From NCBI RefSeq assembly GCF_003634455.1, contig NZ_RBLC01000001.1, forward strand, positions 1,313,927-1,377,926: a stretch of 64,000 nt of DNA, written 5' to 3'. Below the pieces are notes generated by a model that saw only the letters and a program-made list of their open reading frames with translations, made no database searches and was not told where the DNA came from. The position numbers and the translations under genes are program-made. This document shows, piece by piece, positions 18,579 through 26,142 of the stretch (positions within the stretch are counted from its first letter, which is position 1; each line of letters starts with the position of its first letter). Source of the DNA: Flavobacterium endophyticum. Its GTDB lineage: Bacteria > Bacteroidota > Bacteroidia > Flavobacteriales > Flavobacteriaceae.

Positions 18579-18855
18579 AAAATTGAGTATCTTTATGCTG
18601 CAGACGGCAGGAAGGTGCGCAAGGATGCCCCCTATGCTTCTGGAAGCGTGGCTGGAGGCGTCGGCATCATGTCGATGGACTATGTGGGCGGGTTTCCATT
18701 ATCAGGGGACAGCGCTGAAGTTCTTTCCGACCGCGGAAGGGTATGTGAGAGCATCGGAAGGAAAGTCGGGATATGTCTATAACTATGCCGACCACCAAGG
18801 AACAAATTTCACAATGGAAGACGTTAAATACTATAAAAAAAATGAAAATAAATAA
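18579..18855 (+). pseudogene. Frameshifted RHS core fragment with truncated tip
   Basis: 18581-18800 matches 13858-14090 of the full RHS gene closely (GTGCGCAAGGA, CTTCTGGAAGCGT and so on). An extra T in GGGCGGGTTTCCATT (18688-18702) shifts the frame. Later the frame reads [18 protein letters not shown], then YNYADHQGT, and then joins NFTMEDVKYYKKNENK and a stop. Everything between the DHxGN motif and the toxin end is missing. The fragment begins right after a GGTAATGTA footprint at 18571. Confidence 0.75.
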
Positions 18856-19291
18856 TTTACTAGTAATAGCATCCATCTTAATATTAAATGCTTGTCAAAA
18901 AAAGGATAATATTGATATTGCAGTATATAATGACGGAAATAGTATCAATACCTTTTCTGGAATATTTTATACGACAAAATACGGAGGTATAAATTATTTT
19001 ATACCTAATGACAATCAAAGAAAGAAGTTTTTTAGTATCGATAATATTGATAGCATCTCCATTCTGGTCGGGAAGCAAAAATATATCTCAAAACCGCTAA
19101 TAAACAGAGCTTTTTCAAGAGAAAAAAATAATTCAGATTTTAGTTTTTATGTTGATGAGAAAGAACATAAGGTTGTTATCAATGCAATTGATGATATGGA
19201 TACATTTCTTTTATTTTCAGAAAAAACTAATATGGAGAAATTAAAGGAAAATGGCACAATAAAAGCTACTTATCTGGAGAGCGTAAAATAA
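18842..19291 (+). CDS. Lipoprotein, probable orphan immunity protein
   Basis: 149 residues from ATG 18842, overlapping the end of the RHS fragment by 14 bases, as is common for toxin-immunity pairs. MKINNLLVIASILILNAC gives a lipobox at Cys18. The mature part (YNDGNSINTFSGIFYTTKYG, FYVDEKEHKVVINAID) is of no known family. An in-frame ATG at 18773 lies inside the RHS remnant and is not a sensible start. Confidence 0.68.
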   Translation: MKINNLLVIASILILNACQKKDNIDIAVYNDGNSINTFSGIFYTTKYGGINYFIPNDNQRKKFFSIDNIDSISILVGKQKYISKPLINRAFSREKNNSDFSFYVDEKEHKVVINAIDDMDTFLLFSEKTNMEKLKENGTIKATYLESVK

Positions 19292-19321
19292 CTTATAGCT
19301 TTGAAAAATCCTCTTTACACT

Positions 19322-19894
19322 ATGAGTTTAAACAAAGTAGCCAATCTCTTATTTTTTATTGCCTTACTATTTAGCTTTTCATGTCGGGAAATAGTTGAAA
19401 AATCCGAAATTGAAATTTACACACTCAAATCAAGTGAGGAAAAGATTGAGGTTCCGTATGATTCAGTAAAAAAAGAATTTACCTATGCTCCAAAATTCGA
19501 AGTGACAAAGAATTTGTTGAATGAAAACCCTTTAATTGTAAGTAAAGAAATCTTGTGTTTGGATACTCTTTCAGGAAAAATAGAATTATCTGCAGAGGCG
19601 ATTAACAAAATTATAAGCCTTAAATCTTCTATGAAGCATGGCATAAAGTTTGCAATTTGTCAAAATAAAGAACCAATATTTACAGGGTACTTTTGGAGTA
19701 GTCTTTCCTCTTATGGCAGTACATGGAATTGTATAGAATACAATCATAGTAAAAAGGTCTCCAGTTCAGTTAAACTAAATATTTATAAGAGTAATGGTAT
19801 GAATATTTCTAAGCGTGAAAAAATTAATTTTAGCACGTATCCTGAACTAATAAAATATCTCACAGAATCTAACAAGATTGGATGTAATAAATGA
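19322..19894 (+). CDS. Lipoprotein of unknown function, possible immunity protein
   Basis: 190 residues from ATG 19322; a TTG at 19301 would add seven residues before the signal peptide and is less likely. The signal LLFFIALLFSFSC ends in a lipobox. The mature part has acidic and basic patches (EIEIYTLKSSEEKIEVPYD, AICQNKEPIFTGYFW). It follows the previous lipoprotein by 30 bases and is closed by a terminator. The family was not recognised. Confidence 0.65.
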   Translation: MSLNKVANLLFFIALLFSFSCREIVEKSEIEIYTLKSSEEKIEVPYDSVKKEFTYAPKFEVTKNLLNENPLIVSKEILCLDTLSGKIELSAEAINKIISLKSSMKHGIKFAICQNKEPIFTGYFWSSLSSYGSTWNCIEYNHSKKVSSSVKLNIYKSNGMNISKREKINFSTYPELIKYLTESNKIGCNK

Positions 19895-19909
19895 TTTTCG
19901 AACAAAACT

Positions 19910-19937
19910 AGCCACCCATAACTGGGTGGTTTTTTAT
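19910..19937 (+). terminator. Terminator of the 18842-19894 pair
   Basis: CCACCC-ATAACT-GGGTGG stem followed by TTTTTTA. Confidence 0.8.
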
Positions 19938-19968
19938 TTATGAATCAAAAATCAATCCTACTAAAGAA

Positions 19969-20268
19969 ATGGAACAAAAAATAAAAAGGGTGACCGAAAA
20001 AATAAAAACATCGTATAAGCTATCAGAAGACTATGACATATTTGACAATAATTGTTGTACTATGTCAACAGATGGACTAAGTCTAATTGAAGAAAATTGG
20101 CTTGGCGAGGAACATGACTCAAGAAATTCATTAAGCTTTTTAGAGAAAAATTATAAAAAATTAGGATTATCACGAACGGTCTATAAAAAGGGTGGAATAA
20201 CCATAACTACCTATGTACCTCCTCCTCCAAAAAAGAAGGAAGAGAAGAAAAAAGAGAAAAAAAGCTAA
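19969..20268 (+). CDS. Small orphan toxin-like protein
   Basis: 99 residues with no signal peptide. YKLSEDYDIFDNNCCTMSTD contains a paired cysteine and an aspartate in a loop reminiscent of small cysteine-hydrolase toxin tips, but the match is too short to name a family. The C-terminus is a low-complexity PPPPKKKEEKKKEKKS tail. It follows a terminator and has no clear promoter. It ends four bases before a small membrane protein, giving the toxin-then-immunity layout. It may be a displaced RHS tip without core. Confidence 0.5.
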   Translation: MEQKIKRVTEKIKTSYKLSEDYDIFDNNCCTMSTDGLSLIEENWLGEEHDSRNSLSFLEKNYKKLGLSRTVYKKGGITITTYVPPPPKKKEEKKKEKKS

Positions 20269-20272
20269 CTAC

Positions 20273-20569
20273 ATGAAAAATTTATTTAAAACTATTATTA
20301 TTTTATTTGTCGGTATTGTTATTGGATATATAGGGTCAAAAAAAATATCTTTTGACGAAGAAGCTTATGTGGAGCTCCCAAGTGATTATAGTCACAAAGA
20401 ATTAGGACTTATTAAAAAAGGTACTAAATTAAAATGTGACCAAGATTTTTCAGAAGGGTTTACAAGGTATATTTTATATCTAAACATTCATGACTCACAG
20501 CATCCTACATTATTGAAAGAAAACGCTACGGAAGAAATTATCCCTTATTGGATTGAAAAAAATCAATAA
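20273..20569 (+). CDS. Small membrane-anchored protein, possible immunity protein
   Basis: 98 residues from ATG 20273. One N-terminal membrane segment (TIIILFVGIVIGYIG, residues 6-20) precedes a short soluble domain with LPSDYSHKELGLIKKGTKLK. It starts four bases after the stop of the 19969 gene. The positional pairing suggests immunity; no family is recognised. Confidence 0.62.
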   Translation: MKNLFKTIIILFVGIVIGYIGSKKISFDEEAYVELPSDYSHKELGLIKKGTKLKCDQDFSEGFTRYILYLNIHDSQHPTLLKENATEEIIPYWIEKNQ

Positions 20570-20613
20570 AATTTGTAAAGTTATGAATAGATAAAAAGAT
20601 TTTAGTACTTATT

Positions 20614-21408
20614 AAGTACAAGTACAACGCAAAGGAGCTCCAGGACGAGATGGGACTGGATTGGTATGATTATGGCGCGAGGAACTACGACCCTGCCATC
20701 GGTAGGTGGATGAATATGGACCCGGCGGCGGAACAAGGAAGACGATGGTCGCCGTATGCCTACGCTATGGACAACCCTGTGTATTTTATCGACCCTGACG
20801 GAATGTGGCCGTGGCCTTCTTGGAAGAGTATAAAAGCAAGTGTTAAAACAACTGTAAAAGATGTCAAGACCTATGTGAATAAACAGGTTGCTGAAATAAA
20901 ATACGACCTGTCTAAGGCTGGCGAAAAAACAGGTTTTACACATGCGGCAAATTGGTTTAAGGCAAAGGGCACAAGTATCAGTAACGGATTTGACTTGACA
21001 GTTAAAAATCCTGACAATGCCAACAAAGGAATTGTTAAAAAACCCCAAGGAGGTAGAGATGTAAAAACCGCTGAAGTAGACGTTCTTGTACAGTTAGCTA
21101 CCTTTTTAACGCCCGGAGGTTTTCCTACTGATGATAGTGGCAGTAACAATACGAAGAGCAATACCGTTACGACCAATAAGACAACGAATCCCACAATGAG
21201 CGATGCTAATGAAGGAGACGAAGTCACTATTGAAACTGAAAATTCTAGAGCTGTGCCTGTTATAGGTAATAATCCATCACAAGTTCAGACATTCAAAAAA
21301 GATACAATTGTAAAAAAAGAAGATATTAATAAAGTTCGCAATAATGATGCTAAAGAAAAAAGAAAAGCTTATGAAGAAGCAAAACGTAATAATAGTAACG
21401 GTGGTTAG
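20614..21408 (+). pseudogene. Orphan RHS C-terminal tip with native GC-rich core end
   Basis: The frame opens with [14 protein letters not shown] and continues [21 protein letters not shown] and [10 protein letters not shown], the canonical RHS hyperconserved core end. It then carries a variable tip of about 200 residues ([34 protein letters not shown], a charged C-terminus). It lacks the RHS shell and any proper start; ATG 20650 is an internal methionine. The tip shows no catalytic motif I can name. Its core end is GC-rich like the body of the full gene, so this may be the tip the full gene once carried. It can be reactivated only by recombination into the intact gene. Confidence 0.75.
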
Positions 21409-21913
21409 TTTATTTTTTTCATTGTTCATAGTTTCTTGCAAAGAGAATTTAAACAAGGAAAAAGAAACTATAAATAAAAAAACAGATAGTCTAAAAACAT
21501 TTAAAAATGATATTGTAGAATTTGATTTCGATTTTCCAGATACTATTTATATAAATAAAATATATAATGGAAAAATAAATTACAGAAGTGTTTTAGATAC
21601 TATCACTACAACTTTTGATAATGAACAGAAGAGCAGATATATCTTATTTTACATGAAAAGGACAAAAAGTATTAATTACAAAATAGAAGAGCTTAAAAAA
21701 ATGAAGCTTGACACTTTTGGCGCAACTGATAATAGGACAATCCCAATTTATGGGATTAAATTTACAGAATTAGGTGTACATTATCTGGATGGCATAATAA
21801 ACGACCATATTGCTATCGATACATTAATAAGCTCGAAGAAACCAAATGATAAGGTTCGCTATATAGAGAATGAAGTTCGAGCCACACATAAAGTAATTGT
21901 GGTAGAACAATAA
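21371..21913 (+). CDS. Lipoprotein immunity candidate overlapping the orphan tip
   Basis: 180 residues from ATG 21371, overlapping the end of the orphan tip by 38 bases in another frame. [18 protein letters not shown] ends in a lipobox. The mature part is acidic and lysine-rich ([20 protein letters not shown]). Overlap with the tip suggests that the two moved as one cassette. Specific pairing with that tip is inferred. Confidence 0.66.
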   Translation: MKKQNVIIVTVVSLFFSLFIVSCKENLNKEKETINKKTDSLKTFKNDIVEFDFDFPDTIYINKIYNGKINYRSVLDTITTTFDNEQKSRYILFYMKRTKSINYKIEELKKMKLDTFGATDNRTIPIYGIKFTELGVHYLDGIINDHIAIDTLISSKKPNDKVRYIENEVRATHKVIVVEQ

Positions 21914-21944
21914 TTAATATATGGCTGGGTAGCATTCCAAGAGT

Positions 21945-22109
21945 GATAATGTATCATATTAAGTATTTTTATAAACTATCAAGATAACTACCTAAAAAAC
22001 AATGTGCTTTTAATTTTTTTTTTAAATAAACAGAGTCGACCAAATGGTCGACTCTACTTTTTAAGACTAAAAAGACTTTTGTTATATCTTAGTGTATCAA
22101 AATAGGTCA
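21945..22109 (+). mobile_element. Left-end remnant of the IS1-family element
   Basis: About 165 bases align with 15784-15959 of the complete element: the end sequence (GATAATGTATCATATTAAGT), the TTTTTATAAA stretch, the hairpin (AGAGTCGACC / GGTCGACTCT, 22032-22055), and the pre-ATG repeat GTGTATCAAAATAGGTC. The transposase gene is absent after its first codons. It may be a solo end left by deletion, or a MITE-like derivative. Confidence 0.72.
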
Positions 22110-22116
22110 TGAAAAT

Positions 22117-22575
22117 ATGGTAAACATGAAATACAAATATAGTATCGTAATTATAATCGTTTTATTAATAATAGCTTCGATTATTCAGAACAAGAATTCG
22201 GATAAAGAAAAGAAAGTATCACATTTAATGTCAAATAACATTAAATTTTCGGGAATTATTACCGATTTAAAAATTTCTAAAAACCATACATTCGGAGTAA
22301 TTACTCTTAAAATCAACGAAACAAATGATAAAAAATTTAACCCAATAATTAATGAAAAATATTTATTCCCATATGCCATAAAAGATTCTGTAGCAGAAAT
22401 TTATACGACAGTATCCGATATTTTAAAAAGGGGAGATTCGGTAAAAGTTGACTCTGATAATAAAGAGGTTGTTTTTAGTAACAAAAATGGTATTCTTTAC
22501 CTAGGTCAAATTTATATAACTTCTGTAAAGAGAGATATCGAGTTTGTCAAAGAAAATTCTATTTTAATTAAATAA
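22117..22575 (+). CDS. Membrane-anchored protein of unknown function in the cassette array
   Basis: 152 residues (149 if ATG 22126 is the true start, which puts MKYKYSIVIIIVLLIIASII at the N-terminus). One membrane segment is followed by a soluble domain that looks like a small beta-barrel (FSGIITDLKISKNHTFGVITLKI). It begins exactly where the IS1-end remnant stops. It heads a run of four closely spaced genes (22117-23732) with gaps of 5-18 bases, probably one transcript. The family was not recognised; a possible orphan immunity protein. Confidence 0.66.
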   Translation: MVNMKYKYSIVIIIVLLIIASIIQNKNSDKEKKVSHLMSNNIKFSGIITDLKISKNHTFGVITLKINETNDKKFNPIINEKYLFPYAIKDSVAEIYTTVSDILKRGDSVKVDSDNKEVVFSNKNGILYLGQIYITSVKRDIEFVKENSILIK

Positions 22576-22580
22576 TCTAT

Positions 22581-22952
22581 ATGGATAATTATATGGTACT
22601 TCGTAAAGTGAAAATATTTTTATTTGGTATAATCTTCATCACTTTATCTATTATCTTATCATTTATAGGATATGACTTATGGTTTGACCCGAAATCGCCC
22701 TTTGAGCATTTTTTAGAAGCTCAAAGTAAAATCAATATGCAATCAAAAATAATATTTATTTATCGGGATGTAAAAAATCACAACACTCAATTTATAAAGC
22801 TTAAAGACACAGCACTGGGCATATCTCCAATCTGGGACGATAAATTTCAGGTTGGTGATTCTATTTCAAAAAAGAAAGGTTCATTAAAGATTGAGCATTA
22901 CCGTAATAATAATTTACTAGAAATTTTAGATTATAATGATATTAAAAAGTAA
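22581..22952 (+). CDS. Small membrane-anchored protein of unknown function
   Basis: 123 residues. The N-terminal membrane segment (IFLFGIIFITLSIILSFIGY, around residues 12-31) is followed by about 90 residues with mixed charge. It lies five bases after the previous gene. Similarity in layout to the gene at 22117 (one anchor, small outer domain, VGDSISKKKG versus RGDSVKVDSD) hints at distant relation. The role is unknown. Confidence 0.63.
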   Translation: MDNYMVLRKVKIFLFGIIFITLSIILSFIGYDLWFDPKSPFEHFLEAQSKINMQSKIIFIYRDVKNHNTQFIKLKDTALGISPIWDDKFQVGDSISKKKGSLKIEHYRNNNLLEILDYNDIKK

Positions 22953-22970
22953 ACATTTGATTTTCAATTT

Positions 22971-23342
22971 ATGAAAAAAACACTCCTATCTTTTAGTCTT
23001 ATTTTCACACTATGCTTAATTAGTTGCAATTTTAATAAAACCAGTATTAATCGTGAATCAGACAAAATAGATGCGGAAAAAGTTACTGAAGAATTGTATT
23101 CTTATATCAAGCAAAAAGATTTTACCAGAGCAGAAAAACTATTTAGTGACCAATTTTATGCAGTTACTAGCAAGGCTGGACTACATGATATTTTTCAAAA
23201 GACTAATAAGACGCTAGGAGATTATGAAGGAAGGGAATTACTTGATTGGAAAACTAATATAATTATTGGAACAAACTCAAAATCCGAATATTTTTTCGTT
23301 TATGAAGTAAAATATCAAGAGTTCAAATTAATTAAAAATTAA
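22971..23342 (+). CDS. Small lipoprotein, DUF4019/DUF3887-like
   Basis: 123 residues. MKKTLLSFSLIFTLCLISC gives a lipobox at Cys19. The mature domain (VTEELYSYIKQKDFTRAEKLF, LGDYEGRELLDWK, YFFVYEVKY) has the shape of cystatin-like DUF4019/DUF3887 domains, in which a helix is followed by a curved sheet. That family call is from pattern memory only. Such proteins are frequent as orphans in Bacteroidota toxin loci. Confidence 0.65.
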   Translation: MKKTLLSFSLIFTLCLISCNFNKTSINRESDKIDAEKVTEELYSYIKQKDFTRAEKLFSDQFYAVTSKAGLHDIFQKTNKTLGDYEGRELLDWKTNIIIGTNSKSEYFFVYEVKYQEFKLIKN

Positions 23343-23348
23343 ATATTT

Positions 23349-23732
23349 ATGAAAAATACAATTAAACTAACATTTAATTTTTTAGTGTTTGTATTACTTT
23401 TTAGCAGTTGTGTTGACACAAATAATTGTAATGATGTATCAGGAAAGTACTTCTGTTTTAACGACAAAAAAGCAATTAATTTTATTGTTATTAATGAAAG
23501 TAAAACATTTTTTCATTACTACAAAAAGGGAACGATTGAACTCACTAGTAAAGGAACTTGGGAAAAAAGCACTAATGGATATTGCTACATAGAGTTAAGT
23601 GAATGGAAAAACTTTAACGAGAAAGGCGAAAAGTTTAAAGAATTTGGTAATGGAATTTTATATATAAATGGTAATTTTTTAAATATTAGTCCAGATGGAG
23701 AATCATCAGCTAGTTTCTCTAAAGAAAAATAA
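23349..23732 (+). CDS. Small lipoprotein of unknown function
   Basis: 127 residues. The signal ends FVLLFSSC (Cys21). The mature part looks like a small lipocalin-type or META-like beta fold (VSGKYFCFNDKKAINFIVINE, GTWEKSTNGYCYIELSEW, NGILYINGNFLNISPDG). It starts six bases after the previous gene and is the last of the four-gene run. The role is unknown; immunity is possible by context. Confidence 0.64.
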   Translation: MKNTIKLTFNFLVFVLLFSSCVDTNNCNDVSGKYFCFNDKKAINFIVINESKTFFHYYKKGTIELTSKGTWEKSTNGYCYIELSEWKNFNEKGEKFKEFGNGILYINGNFLNISPDGESSASFSKEK

Positions 23733-23749
23733 TAGGAAGCATAATAGAT

Positions 23750-23860
23750 GGTAATGTTTTATATTAGGTGTTTTTATAAAACAGCAATATAACTAACTGA
23801 AAAGAATACAAGTTTATAGATTTTTAATAAAAGAGGCGACCCGTTGATCGTCTCTAAGGC
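23750..23860 (+). mobile_element. Second, more decayed left-end remnant of the IS1-family element
   Basis: GGTAATGTTTTATATTAGGTGTTTTTATAAA-type sequence at 23750-23780 aligns with the complete element's left end. A weakened form of its hairpin follows (AGAGGCGAC / ATCGTCTCT, 23832-23855). The alignment is lost after that. Confidence 0.6.
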
Positions 23861-23918
23861 ATGGTCCTGAAACTCTTCTTAACTACAGAGACATGCTAGA
23901 GAAAGAAAAACAGATTAG

Positions 23919-24374
23919 ATGAGAACATTTTTATTTTTGCCATTATTTTTCCTTTTTATTTTAGGATGCAAATCTATAGAAAGAAGAATGGCAATTCATG
24001 ATTCAGACTTATATATCGGGATACATGATTGCTTTGAAAATGACACTCTAAAAGTTCTTATTAATAATCAAGAAATTATAAATATTACTAATTTAACATC
24101 AAATTCTCTAGGAGTTACAGATATATATACTGAATATTATTCTGTAGGAAAAAATAAAGGAATTATTATAAAAAACAGTAATAAATCTGAAACCCGAAAA
24201 GAAATGTATCTTGATTTAAAAAAGGAAATCATGTTAAAAGTAATTAGAAACAACAATAGCGACAAATTTCTAATAGATCTCAAAAAGGGTAGAAAAATTG
24301 TTGTTAGCGGATGTAGCGAAGACAGAAAAACGACATCAATTATTTATTTCAAGAAAAAAATTATAGTTGAGTAG
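23919..24374 (+). CDS. Lipoprotein of unknown function
   Basis: 151 residues with a lipoprotein signal (MRTFLFLPLFFLFILGC, Cys17). The mature part is beta-rich (NDTLKVLINNQEIINITNLTS, GIIIKNSNKSETRK). It follows the decayed IS1-end remnant. No family is recognised; it fits the run of orphan immunity-type lipoproteins. Confidence 0.63.
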   Translation: MRTFLFLPLFFLFILGCKSIERRMAIHDSDLYIGIHDCFENDTLKVLINNQEIINITNLTSNSLGVTDIYTEYYSVGKNKGIIIKNSNKSETRKEMYLDLKKEIMLKVIRNNNSDKFLIDLKKGRKIVVSGCSEDRKTTSIIYFKKKIIVE

Positions 24375-24495
24375 TTTTCTGAACACGCAAAACAAAAAAG
24401 CTTATTACTTTGGTTCAGGAAGAATTAAGTAGCATTATTGAATTTAGCGTAACAAATAGTTTTTAGCTATAAAAAACAAATAATTACAATCTAGG

Positions 24496-24963
24496 ATGTA
24501 TAAGACTGTATTTTTTAAAAACAATTCGGAATATTATGCTACTGATTTATTATTATTTACAGTAAAAAGAAAGAGATTGCTTTTGGGGATAAGAAGCATT
24601 TGTAATGTATATAAAAAAGAGAAACTCATTTTTAGCTTTTATACTTCTGAGTTTACTATTTTATATTGGAAAGTGAAAATTTTATCTCAAAGCCTAGAGA
24701 AAACTGTAATTATTAAAAAGCAAAGATTAAATTATAATTTAATTGTAGACGGAAAAAGTTTATCATTAAAGTTTGCTAACAATCCATTCAAAAAAACCAT
24801 AGGGAAACTATATCTAGACGAGAATTATATTGGGAAAATCCAGTGGGATGAAAAAGATTCTAAAACCTTTTTTTATTTTAGCTTTGAAGAGAATACAGGA
24901 TTAGAGTTTTACTTTTTAATTTTGTTTTCAATACATTCTGTTGGTATTACAGATAGCCCTTAA
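24496..24963 (+). CDS. Hypothetical protein
   Basis: 155 residues with no signal peptide. The sequence looks like a tubby/scramblase-type or lipid-binding beta barrel (LLLGIRSICNVYKKEKLIFSF, KLYLDENYIGKIQWDEKDS), but the match is too weak to assign. The 120 bases before it hold no promoter I can see. Very AT-rich, like the rest of the cassette array. Confidence 0.6.
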   Translation: MYKTVFFKNNSEYYATDLLLFTVKRKRLLLGIRSICNVYKKEKLIFSFYTSEFTILYWKVKILSQSLEKTVIIKKQRLNYNLIVDGKSLSLKFANNPFKKTIGKLYLDENYIGKIQWDEKDSKTFFYFSFEENTGLEFYFLILFSIHSVGITDSP

Positions 24964-25007
24964 TTATTCAAGATTCAATAGGTTTAGCAATCTGAGGCAA
25001 ATGAATC

Positions 25008-25601
25008 ATGAGAATCATATATAAATATGTATTATTACTGCTAGCAATAAATTTATCACTAACTATAAATTCTTGCAAGTCTAGACTGTAGGGCAATACT
25101 GACATTTACCAGCAAGCCGTGAATCTGATTATCAATAACAGTAAAGACCTCCCCTTAAAAAAAGAAGTTATTTTTATTTCTGATGAAACTATCCTTTTTA
25201 ATTTAGAAACACTATCTCTTGGAATGGTTCAAAAAAAACACATTACTGATTACGATGAGATGAAAAAACACAGCGAGTATGAATTAAAAAAGATTGATCA
25301 GGTTAGGGATTCATTATCTCAAAAGAGCAAGCTTTATAACTTAAATTTTAAACGAAATCAAAAGAATGCAGTGGGTCCAAAACACAATAAGTTAAGCAAG
25401 AAAACCAAATATGTATGCTTTTTTTCAATACAACAAGAAGATTTCTTGTATTGTGAGTTACGAAAATTTGATAGTACTATTAATTCTGATATGCCTTCTT
25501 CAGAGGAATTATCTTATGGGACTTCGTATAATTATTTATTTAAAATTAGCAACAATAGTCCCATTGTTTTGGTTGCAAATGGGAAATCGTATTTAAATTA
25601 G
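25008..25601 (+). pseudogene. Lipoprotein gene interrupted by an in-frame amber codon
   Basis: ATG 25008 opens a lipoprotein signal (MRIIYKYVLLLLAINLSL, then TINSCKSRL with Cys23). Codon 28 is TAG (25089-25091). The same frame then continues GNTDIYQQAVNLIINNSK and runs to 25601. Without the stop the protein would have about 197 residues. A GTG at 25119 could start a 160-residue form, but it would lack the export signal. A single nonsense mutation is the simplest reading; a sequencing error at this base is possible. Confidence 0.7.
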
Positions 25602-25631
25602 ACAGAAGACATTTAAAACAATTTCAAATAA

Positions 25632-25660
25632 AACAGCAGATGTCATATCCGTTGTTTTTA
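25632..25660. terminator. Possible bidirectional terminator between the cassette array and rnhA
   Basis: AACAGCAGAT-GTCAT-ATCCGTTGTT forms an imperfect 10-bp stem, with T-rich DNA on the plus side and A-rich DNA on the other. It would serve both the plus-strand array and the minus-strand rnhA. Confidence 0.4.
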
Positions 25661-25662
25661 AA

Positions 25663-26142
25663 TTATAGCAGCCCCTTCTCTTCCCGCTCATAAAACCCAT
25701 CCACAGACAAATTAGGCAATGTTGATGCCATAACTGCCAATTGGTCGCAGCGTTCGTTTTGCGGATGGTTGTTATGTCCTTTTATCCATTTGAAATCGAC
25801 CTGATGCTTTCTGTGGATCTTGAGATAGCGCATCCAAAGGTCGGGATTCTTTTTATCCTTAAAACCCTTCTTTTCCCAGCCAAAAACCCAGCCTTTGGTG
25901 ACGGAATCTACTACGTATTTTGAGTCGGAAACAACCAACACCTTGGTATTGGGAAACTTGAGCTTTTCTAATCCTACGATAACCGCCAGAAGTTCCATCC
26001 TATTGTTGGTGGTGTGGCGAAAACCTTCGTAGAATTCTTTTCTGTAGGGCTTGCCTACCCACTCCATCACTACGCCATAGCCGCCGGGACCTGGATTTCC
26101 TTTGGCAGCGCCGTCGGTATAGATGTGTACTTCGTGGGACAT
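25663..26142 (-). CDS. rnhA: Ribonuclease HI
   Basis: 159 residues of a normal RNase HI. It cuts the RNA strand of RNA-DNA hybrids, removing Okazaki primers and R-loops. The catalytic carboxylates are D10 (YTDGAAKGNPGPGG), E50 (NNRMELLAV), D73 (VVSDSKYVVD) and D133 (NERCDQLA); H123 is the flexible-loop histidine (IKGHNNHPQN). The ATG overlaps the stop codon of the upstream gene by one base (TAATG), so the two are translationally coupled. purN is next upstream, which suggests one transcript purN-26142 gene-rnhA. Confidence 0.96.
   Translation of the reverse strand: MSHEVHIYTDGAAKGNPGPGGYGVVMEWVGKPYRKEFYEGFRHTTNNRMELLAVIVGLEKLKFPNTKVLVVSDSKYVVDSVTKGWVFGWEKKGFKDKKNPDLWMRYLKIHRKHQVDFKWIKGHNNHPQNERCDQLAVMASTLPNLSVDGFYEREEKGLL

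Noticed and set aside
19301..19321. TTG start for the lipoprotein gene at 19322
   Set aside because: It would add seven residues ahead of the signal peptide; ATG 19322 gives a normal signal.
15701..25601. CRISPR array
   Set aside because: Repeats in this region are few, irregularly spaced and associated with IS ends and gene flanks. There are no regular spacers and no cas genes.
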